64,000 bases of DNA, taken from NCBI RefSeq assembly GCF_033568475.1, contig NC_133123.1, positions 154,705,753-154,769,752 of the forward strand, in the 5' to 3' direction. A program made the position numbers and the translations under genes. The notes under the pieces were generated by a model, which saw only the letters and a program-made list of their open reading frames with translations, did no database searches and was not told where the DNA came from. This DNA comes from Henckelia pumila. Lineage: Eukaryota; Streptophyta; Magnoliopsida; Lamiales; Gesneriaceae. Positions 55,672 to 64,000 of the stretch are shown here, piece after piece (within the stretch, counting starts at the first letter, position 1; each line of letters opens with the position of its first letter).

Positions 55672-56712
55672 ATGTCGAACTTGGCGAAACTCGAATTCAT
55701 TGCACTCGATATAACCGGAAAGAATTATATGCCATGGACCCTCGATGTAGAAATGCATCTTGAGTCATTGGGTCTTAACGAAACTATCAAAGAAAATAAC
55801 ACATCATCCTCACAAGATAAAGCAAAAGCGATGATATTTTTACGCAGACATCTTGATGAGGGGTTGAAATGTGAATATTTGACCGAAAAAGACCCAATGA
55901 TTTTGTGAAAAGGGTTAAAAGAACATTTTGAGCATATACGGGAAGTTATACTTCCGACCGCACGAGATGAATGGAATACTTCAAGATTCCAAAATTTTAA
56001 AAAGGTGAGTGATTATAATTCTGCGATGTATCGAATTGTCTCACAGCTGAAATTTTGTGGGCATAATATTACTGAGATGGAAATGCTTGAAAAGACATTT
56101 TCCACATTCCACGCATCAAATATAACTCTACAACAACAATATAGAGTGCGTGGATTTTCAAGATACTCAGAACTCATCGCATGTTTACTCGTGGCGGAAA
56201 AGAATAATGAATTGCTCATGAGAAATCATCAGTCCAGACCTACTGGTTCAACGGCATTTCCTAAAGCAAATGTCGTAAGTAAAAATGAAAACCAAAATCA
56301 AAGATATAGACAAGATTTTGGTCGAGGTCGTGGACGAGGACGTGGGCGTGGACGTGGGCGTAGAAATGATCGTGGTCGTGGTCGAGGCCGTGGATTTGAA
56401 AATAAAAGAGATAGTTATTTCAATAACTCATCTCAAAGGCACGTCACGAACCACCCACAAAAGAGGTAGCATGATAATACGGGTGAAAATGAAAATCATC
56501 CAAAAAAAACTGAGAGTGTTTGTTATAGATGTGGCACTCCAGGACATTGGTCAAGAACTTGTCGAGCCCCTGAGCATCTGTGTAAGCTCTATAAAGATTC
56601 AATAAAGGGAAAAGAAAAAGAGACCAATTTTACTGAAAACATTGACCATGCAAGTGGTTCAATGAATTTAGATGCTGCCTACTTTTTGAATGATTTCGAA
56701 GATATTGATTAA
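55672..56712 (+). pseudogene. Copia gag with two stops
   Basis: From MSNLAKLEF at 55672. Gag core: ALDITGKNYMPWTLDVEMHL, LKEHFEHIREVILPTARDEW, RFQNFKKVSDYNSAMYRI. An Arg-Gly-rich region (FGRGRGRGRGRG) and a zinc knuckle CYRCGTPGHWSRTC (CX2CX4HX4C) lie near 56519-56560. TGA at 55906 and TAG at 56467 interrupt the one frame, which ends at TAA 56710. Gag makes the virus-like particle. Confidence 0.88.
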
Positions 56713-56854
56713 ATGTACTGGTGGAAAAATGATGTAACAATGTAATTTTTATATTGTAAAACATATTATATTTTGCATGTATTGTTTTATTCTGCAATTA
56801 AATTGTAACATATTATAATTTGCATGTATCTTTCTTAATTCATTTTATTGCATA

Positions 56855-59800
56855 TTGTTTTTGAAGATCATTATGGAAAATGCTATGATCAAAGATGGAA
56901 ATAATGCACTGGAAGTTTGCATACCAGATAGTGGTACAACGCACACTATCCTCAGAAATGAAAAATATTTCTTGGAATTAAAACCAACAAAAACAATGGT
57001 GAATACAATATCAGGTCCTGTAGACTTGATTGAAGGATGTGGCAAAGCACAATTTTTGTTACCTAATGGTACAAAATTTTTGATAAATAGTGCTTTATAT
57101 TCACCACGATCACAAAGAAATTTGTTGAGTTTTAATGATATATATTCTCATGGTTATGATACGGAAACAATAACCGAAGGAAATGAGAAATATATGTGTC
57201 TTACTACATATAAATCAGGAAAGAAATATGTAGTTGAGAAATTATCAATGCTCCCTACTGGATTGCATTATACACATATAAGTCCAATCGAATCAAATAT
57301 GGTTATTGGAAATTCTTCAATACTAACAAATTGGCATGATCGATTGGGACATCCTGGTTCAATAATGATGCGAAGGATTATAGAAAATACAAGTGGTCAT
57401 CCACTAAAAGACCAGAAGATCTTTCAGAATAATAAGTTTCAGTGTAAAGCATGTTCTCTGGGGAAACTTATTATAAGACCATCACCAGCTAAAATCCAAA
57501 AGGAATCACCCATATTTCTTGAACGTATTCAAGGTGATATTTGTGGGCCAATTCATCCACCATGTGGACCATTTCGATACTTTATGGTATTGATCGATGC
57601 CTCTAGCAGATGGTCACATGTATGTTTATTGTCCACTCGGAATGTGGCATTTGCAAAATTGATGGCTCAAATAATAAAATTGCGGAATCAATTTCCCGAA
57701 TATACGATCAAGAAAATAAGACTTGATAATGCTGGAGAATTTACTTCCCAGACTTTTAACGACTATTGTATGTCGATGGGAATTACTGTTGAACATCCTG
57801 TAGCTCATGTTCATACACAAAATGGATTAGCTGAATCATTGATTAAACGTCTGCAATTGATTGCTAGACCAATGATTATGAGAACGAAACTCCCTATTTC
57901 TATATGGGGACATGCAATTTTACATGCTGCCGCATTGATTCGCATCAGACCAAGTGCATATCATAAACACTCCCCATTGCAGCTTGTATTTGGCAAAGAA
58001 CCAGATATTTCTCATTTGAGAATTTTTGGATGTATGGTGTATGTGCCTATTGCACCACCTCAAAGAACAAAAATGGGACCTCAAAGAAAGAATGGTATTT
58101 ATATCGGCTATGATAGTCCATCAATCATTAGATATCTTGAGGCTCAGACAGGCGATGTGTTTACAGCACGGTTTGCTGATTGTCATTTTGATGAAAATAA
58201 CTTCCCAATGTTAGGGGGAGAAAAGAAACACAGAAAAAGAAATCACATGGTATGTACCATCATTATTACATTTGGATCCTAGAACTAAACAATGTGATAA
58301 AGATGTACAGCAAATTGTGCATTTGCAAAGAATAGCAAATCAAATGCCAGATGCTTTTGCAGACACAAAAGGGGTAACAAAATCATATATACCTGCTGTA
58401 AATGCCCCTGCTCGAGTTGAAATTCCAAAGAAACAAAATGAAGACATTCATGATGTCATAAAACGCTTGAAGCGTGGAAGGCCAGTCGGTTCCAAGGATA
58501 AAAATCCTCGGAAAAAAAAATACATAGAGAAAAATGATGATCAGAAAATAGAAAATGGTGTTCCAGAAGAAACACACGATGATGAAAATATTCTGTCAGA
58601 ACCACAAACTGACAAGAATCATGAAATCTCTATCAATTATATTAATACTGGAAAAATATGGAACCGAAAGAATGTACAAGATATTGATGAGATATTTTCG
58701 TACAATGTGGCATGTGACATCGTAAATGAAGATAATGAACCAAAATCTTTTGATGAATGCAAAACTCGAAAGGATTGGTCAAAATGGAAAGATGCCATCC
58801 AGGTTGAATTATATTCACTAAATAAACGTAATGTTTTTGGACCTATAGTCCTTACACCTAAAGGTGTTAAACCTGTTGGGTACAAATGGGTTTTTATTCG
58901 AAAGCGAAATGAGAAAAATGAAATAGTGAGATATAAAGCTCGACTTGTTGCACAAGGTTTTTCTCAAAGACCTGGAATTGATTATGAAGAAACATATTCT
59001 CCCGTTATGGATGCAATTACGTTTCGGTATTTGATCAGTTTAGCAGTGTCTGAAAACTTGGACATGCGTCTAATGAATGTTGTTACAGCTTACTTATACG
59101 GATCACTTGATAGTGATATATACATGAAAATCCCTGAAGGATTTAAGATGCCTGAAGCACAAAGTTCAAAACCCAGAGAATTTTATTCTGTAAAATTGCA
59201 AAGATCATTATATGGGTTGAAGCAATCAGGCCAAATGTGGTATAATCGGCTAAGTGAACACTTGATGAAAAAGGGATATGTAAATGATCCAATATGCCCT
59301 TGTGTTTTCATCAAGAAAACAACATCGGGATGCGTGATTATTGCTGTATATGTTGATGATTTAAACATCATTGGAACGAATAAAGAAATTCAAGAAGTGA
59401 TGTTATACTTGAAGGAAGAATTTGAAATGAAAGACCTTGAAAAAACCAAGTATTGTCTTGGTTCACAAATTGAACAAAAAGAATGTGGAATTTTTGTTCA
59501 CCAGTCTAATTATACAGAGAAGGTCCTTAAACGTTTCAATATGGATCAATCAAATCCTTTAATACTCCAATGGTTGTCAGATCATTGAATATAGAAAAGG
59601 ATCCATTTCGTCCATGTGAAGATGATGAAGTTGTTCTTGGTCCTGAAGTACCATATCTAAGTGTCATTGGTGCCCTTATGTATCTTGCAAATTGCACTAG
59701 ACCAGACATATCTTTTGCAGTAAATTTATTGGCAAGATTCAGTTCATGTCCAACGAAGAGGCACTGGAACGGAATTAAACATATATTCCGTTATTTACGA

Positions 59801-60346
59801 GGAACGACGGATTTGGGACTTTTGTATCCAAAAGATACAAATCAAAGAATAATTGGTTATGCTGATGCTGGATACTTATCTGATCCACATAAGGCACGTT
59901 CCCAAACCGGATATGTATTTATTCGTGGAGGCACTGCAATCTCTTGGCGATCACAGAAACAAACACTTGTTACAACTTCATCAAATCATGCCGAGATTAT
60001 TGCATTACATGAAGCAAGTCGTGAATGTGTCTGGCTTAAATCAATGACCCGACATATCCAAATTTCGTGCGGATTATCAGTTGACAAGAATCCGGTCACA
60101 CTATACGAAGATAATGCCGCATGTGTTGCCCAAATGAAAGAAGGATACATCAAAAGTGACAGAACTAAACATATTCCTCCTAAGTTCTTTGCATACACTC
60201 AAGAGCTAGAGAAGAATAAAGATATTGATATCTGTTACATTCAATCAAGTGAGAACTCATCCGATCTCTTCACAAAGGCACTTCCCACGGCGATATTCAG
60301 AAAACACATTTATAATATTGGGATGCGCAATCTACGAAATATGTGA
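56855..60346 (+). pseudogene. Copia pol with two frameshifts
   Basis: Protease PDSGTTHTIL is near 56930. Pre-integrase WHDRLGHPGSIMM and the CKACSLGK finger follow, then the integrase D-D-E core (GDICGPIH; LDNAGEFTS; NGLAESLIKR). A frame change near 58225-58245, in an A-rich stretch, leads to RT (KPVGYKWVFIRKRN, PGIDYEETYSPV, catalytic YVDDL at ~59350). A second 1-nt loss near 59560 leads to RNase H (YADAGYLSDPHKARSQTGY, SSNHAEIIALHEA, SDLFTKALPT). Domain order PR-IN-RT-RH is copia-type. Pol lies in a different frame from gag with ~140 bp between. Confidence 0.9.
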
Positions 60347-60511
60347 AGAATCATTCATGTTGACATCAGGGGGAGTTTACGTGGCTGCACTCTTTTTTCC
60401 TTACTATGGTTTTTATCCCAATGGGTTTTTCCTAGTAAGGTTTTTAACGAGGCAGTATACAACACGTAATGAAGATAGTCATTCTATCATGATCATCATC
60501 ACAAGGGGGAG
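60347..60511 (+). other. Copia 3' untranslated region
   Basis: Two purine tracts, CAGGGGGAG (~60366) and AAGGGGGA (60504-60511); the latter abuts the 3' LTR and is the likely plus-strand primer. Confidence 0.7.
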
Positions 60512-60793
60512 TGTTGAAAATATATATAAATATATATTATTATTTATTGTTGAATGTTGAAGGTTGAAAGTTGAAAATTGAGTTGTAAAATATTGAAAAT
60601 TAGTGTGTGATGATGTAATTAATGATGTATTAATTTTTGACTAATCTCCAATTGAGATCTATAAATAGGTCTCTCCATTTGTGTAGAAAAACACAATTGT
60701 GAAGAGAGAAAAATTTTATAAAGTGTAAAATTTGATAAATTTTGAGTTTTTGAGTTTTTACTTTTTACCGTAAATTTTTACTTTTTCACAACA
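60512..60793 (+). repeat. 3' LTR of right copia element
   Basis: 282 bp, one base different from the 5' LTR. TATAAATA at 60660-60667 points rightward toward the chaperonin gene, about 330 bp before its ATG. Confidence 0.95.
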
Positions 60794-60798
60794 GTATG

Positions 60799-60995
60799 TA
60801 GCTATAGCATTATTCTAATAACAATAACAATAACAAAACGAAACAAAAACAAAAACAAAAACAAAAACAAAAACAAAAGCGTCAATTAACTTTAAAACGC
60901 CATCACAAAAATTAATAATAATAATAATAATAACAAGGTTAACTTCAAAAGACCCTCCAAAGCCCTAATTTACGTTATTATTCGCGGCCCGGGAA
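60799..60995. other. Short promoter/5' UTR remnant of chaperonin gene
   Basis: About 200 bp between the copia target duplication and the ATG. Contains a CAAAAA repeat (~60836-60880) and (AAT)n (~60912-60934), then a GC-richer stretch TTCGCGGCCCGGG near 60981-60993. No TATA box is obvious. Confidence 0.6.
60836..60880. repeat. (CAAAAA)n microsatellite
   Basis: About seven near-perfect CAAAAA units in the chaperonin upstream region. Confidence 0.85.
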
Positions 60996-63759
60996 ATGTT
61001 GCTTCCGTTTTCTTCGCAGCTAGTCTTCCACAATTATCTTTCGTTTACGGTAATTCGCGGTTTCTCGTTTTCATCTTCGATTCAGTTAGGTTTACGAAGT
61101 TTTTTGCTTTGTTGATTTTGGCTTTTCCTTTTGTTTAGGGAATCGATGGAAAATCAAATTCTTGCTGGCTGTGGAGCAGGCACAATGTGAAGCAGAAGTC
61201 TTTGGTGGTGAAGGCAGGTCCAAAGAGAGTAGCTTTCGACAGAAAGTGTAGAGAAGCGTTGCTTTCGGGAATCAATAAACTTGCTGATGCTGTATCGGTG
61301 ACCCTGGGACCTAAAGGTTTTTACCATCATGTTACTTCTCTTATTTTTCTTCGTTTTTTTTCTTTGTTAGCTTGGATTTTTGTCTGTTACTTTTGTTGCT
61401 TGAGTATTGAAAATTTGAAATAATTGTCTCTTAGTACCCCGTGGTGCTGGGAATTAGAGTCACGGTGTCTTGCAAGTGCAGCTCGTTGAGATGTTCAACT
61501 TATAATTTAGTAGGCTCCAGTAAATGAGTTACTCGTTGAGGCGTTCAATTATTCTGCACCGAGTTACTGCTAAGAGATACTGGCTTTGTATTGATTTCGC
61601 AGGGCGAAATGTGGTTCTTTCGGAATCTGAGTCACTTAAAGTGGTTAATGACGGTGTTACTATTGCCAAAGCCATAGAGCTCCCTGACCCAATTGAAAAT
61701 ATAGGAGCATTGCTAATCCGAGAGGTTGAATACCCTATGTGTTTCTATTTAATTTTCTCTTGAGTCCGCAGCATTTGATCTCTGTTAAAACTGTGTTGAT
61801 CAAGGTCGCTCTTTCAGGTTGCTATCAAAACAAACGGGTCTTCTGGGGACGGTACAACAACTTCAATTATACTGGCTCGAGAAATGATTCAATCTGGGCT
61901 TCTGGCTATCACTTCTGGTGCCAACCCTGTAGCTTTGAGAAAAGGAATGGAGAAAACAGTGAAAGAATTGGTCAAAAGTTTGAAGGAAAATAGTTATGCT
62001 GTAAGACGAAGCGAAGACATTGAAGGCATGATTTCTTCCGAGTCTTTCCATCCGGTTTGATGAAATATGTTTGGATTTGAGCTATGCAACAATTTTGTTT
62101 CTCTATATGCAGCTGTAGCTTCAATATCTGCGGGAAATGATGAGGTTATTGGGAAGTTAATTGCTGAAGCGATGGATAAAATTGGTCCCGATGGATTGAT
62201 ATCTGTTGAATCTTCTTCATCATCCGACACATCAGTGATAGTTGAAGAAGGAATGAAGGTAATGGTACAAATAATGTAGCCCATAAGCTAGTCCCCTGCA
62301 ACCATTTTCCTGCAGCATTTCATAGGCTTCTGCATGTTACAAAATATGGCCTCCTTTATCCTAGAGATTCTGTTTTTTTTTATTATAGTGGCTGAACAAA
62401 AGGTGATCTTGGCTGATCATTACCAGCATGATATCAAAAGATTCAACATTATCTTCTAAATTCATGGACAAACATGGAACTTTGATTGACAAAGTATCAA
62501 TCTAATGGTTGTTATCATTGTTTCCTTTAAACAAATGTGTACCAAAATTTAAATTTGAGCTCTTCTAGGGTTCACGTTCTTGGTTTAAGGCTGTTCCTTT
62601 TCAACCCTATTTGGCTTTCTGTAATTTTTTGCTCTTATTTACTAATTTTCTTCTCCTTCGAGTTTTCATTGTTTTCTTGATTTCTCCAGGCATTATTTTC
62701 TTACAGATAGACAAAGGGTACATGTCTCCTCATTTCATCACCAACAAGGACAAATCTATAGTTGAGTTTGAAAATGCCAAAATTCTTGTGACTGATCTGA
62801 AGATATCCGAAGTGAGAGAGATTGTTCCTTTGCTGGAAAAGGCCATACAGTTGAGTATCCCTTTGCTGATAATTGCTGAAGACATTTCTCGACAAGTGCT
62901 GGAAATTCTAGTTGTCAATAAAATGCAAGGCGTGCTTAATGCTGCTGCGGTAAAATGTCCTGGTTTTGGAGAAGCTAAAAAAGCTATTTTGCAAGATATC
63001 GCGCTTATGACAGGTAATATTGGTCTCCGGTGTCACAAAACTTTGCTTTTATCCAAGAAGAGGCAGGGAATAAAAAAATATCAACTGCGATGATTATTGT
63101 GATGCTCACATCCATTTTGATTTTCTATTTAATCTCTCAATTTACTACTAAAATTGAAATTTTACTGTATGCTGTCCATTCTCTGATGGGAAATCTTTGT
63201 ATTTAGTTGCATCACCTTTTCTTTGTTTTTGGTTTTTCAATTGTAAATAATGTATATTTGGCTCCTGTTCATCAAATTTTCTCAGTTTATCACTTTATTA
63301 TAATCAGGAGCTGATTTTATCTCTGGAGATTTGGGCCTGACTCTTGAAGGTGCAACTTCCGATCAGCTTGGTATCGCACAAAAAGTAACCATAACGAGCA
63401 ATAGCACTACTATAATTGCTGACCCGTCTACCAAAGCTGAAATACAGGCAAGAATTTTACAGATAAAGAAGGATCTGGCTGAGACTGATAGCAAATATCT
63501 GGCAGAAAAGCTGTCTGCAAGAATTGCAAAGCTCTGTGGTGGGGTCGCAATAATTAAGGTAGGAGCTCATACGGAGATGGAACTTGAAGATCGGAAACTA
63601 AGAATTGAGGATGCAAGAAGTGCCACTTTTGCTGCCATGGCTGAAGGCGTGGTGCCTGGTGGTGGAGCAACCTATGTACATCTCTCTAGAAAAATACCTT
63701 TACTAAAGAAGGTTTTTCAAGATCCAGATGAGAAAATTGGTGCAGACATTGTTGGAATG
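60996..63759 (+). CDS. CPN60A: Chloroplast chaperonin-60 alpha subunit (5' part)
   Basis: Seven exons: 60996-61049, 61139-61316, 61603-61724, 61818-62025, 62113-62258, 62707-63013, 63308-63759. They total 489 codons in one frame, so the ~100 C-terminal residues lie beyond the window. The protein starts [18 protein letters not shown], a short transit-type leader, then [20 protein letters not shown]. The GroEL ATP motifs are present: [25 protein letters not shown], and GDGTTT followed by IILAREMI. The apical segment has [13 protein letters not shown] and [23 protein letters not shown] matches the C-terminal equatorial domain. [20 protein letters not shown] and the overall wording fit the plastid alpha type rather than beta or mitochondrial. 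Exon 4 ends at a GC donor (AAG|GCATGA). Cpn60 alpha/beta rings fold Rubisco large subunit and other stromal proteins; divergence from the canonical alpha may mean the alpha2 paralog. Confidence 0.9.
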
Positions 63760-64000
63760 GTATGTTGCTTGTTATTCTTGGATGTTTTATACAAGTCTTC
63801 TTGTGTGTCCTTGCATCACATTTTTTACTCATAACTTCATTTAGGGGTTAGAGACTTAGAGTTGCATGTTATTTTTTGGATCACATGGACCAAGCATAAA
63901 GGCGATGGGAAACATAATTGAGTTTTATATTTTATTGCCTGTATGACTAGAAATCTGCAGGATTCCCACTTATTATGTGTCTTATCATTGCACCTTCGCT
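63760..64000 (+). other. Chaperonin intron running off the window
   Basis: Begins GTATGTTGC after exon 7. The expected next exon (an ALTAPAMAIA-like sequence) is not present before the right edge. Confidence 0.75.

Larger units (their letters stand above)
54502..60793 (+). mobile_element. Young Ty1/copia element with broken ORFs
   Basis: 6,292 bp with 282-bp LTRs (TGTTGAAAAT...CACAACA) and a perfect 5-bp target duplication GTATG (54497-54501, 60794-60798). I see a single LTR difference (AAGTGTAGAATT versus AAGTGTAAAATT), so insertion is recent. After the 5' LTR comes a TGTTATCAGCACGA primer site, then a repeat-rich leader, gag, and pol; a purine tract AAGGGGGA precedes the 3' LTR. Gag has two in-frame stops and pol two frameshifts, which is out of step with the young LTRs. 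Confidence 0.95.

Noticed and set aside
56285-56605. 106-codon Val-rich frame overlapping copia gag
   Set aside because: It is a shadow frame of the Arg-Gly-rich gag tail.

Overview
This window is nuclear DNA of a flowering plant. Evidence: spliced genes with GT-AG introns, plant gene families (type-G lipid-transfer protein, NIMIN-like regulator, F-box/FBD protein, chloroplast chaperonin-60 alpha), and several plant-type LTR retrotransposons plus an endogenous pararetrovirus. It is AT-rich and transposon-dense. A dicot, perhaps an asterid, is my best guess; the sequence does not settle it.

Layout. 1-~6,900: decayed minus-strand Ty1/copia element (gag, pol and one LTR with a tRNA-Met primer site). 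It is peppered with twelve copies of a ~38-bp palindromic motif seen nowhere else in the window. ~6,900-9,114: AT-rich spacer with a TA microsatellite and a Helitron-like fragment. 9,120-19,582: almost intact young Ty3/gypsy Tat-lineage element (618-bp LTRs, GAAGT target duplication, gag-pol with one stop, a 45/67-bp tandem array, a three-exon antisense ORF). 21,554-22,696: three-exon lipid-transfer protein gene. 23,286-25,233: two-exon gene for a conserved plastid-type membrane protein (minus). 26,200-26,590: large foldback repeat. 28,198-28,506: NIMIN-like gene (minus). ~29,640-37,110: endogenous caulimovirid, about one full genome length, opened between coat protein and polymerase. 38,360-40,311: hairpin element and an 852-bp Mutator-type non-autonomous element with a perfect 10-bp target duplication. 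40,569-48,318: decayed chromovirus (Tekay/Del type) with ~1.5-kb LTRs. 51,006-52,543: F-box/FBD gene (minus), probably frameshifted. 54,502-60,793: young Ty1/copia element (282-bp LTRs, GTATG duplication) with broken ORFs. 60,996 to the right edge: 5' seven exons of a chloroplast chaperonin-60 alpha gene.

How it fits together. The host genes show no shared pathway; they are islands between transposons. Three LTR elements have both LTRs and matching target duplications, so their order of arrival can be judged: the gypsy element (2 LTR differences seen in 618 bp) and the right copia (1 in 282 bp) are recent, the chromovirus is older. The right copia lies about 200 bp upstream of the chaperonin start codon in the same orientation, so its 3' LTR may now influence that gene. 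The most unusual signal is the palindrome family in the left copia element: dispersed through LTR, gag, pol and the 3' region, mostly in one reading frame, and at two sites apparently replacing rather than adding codons.
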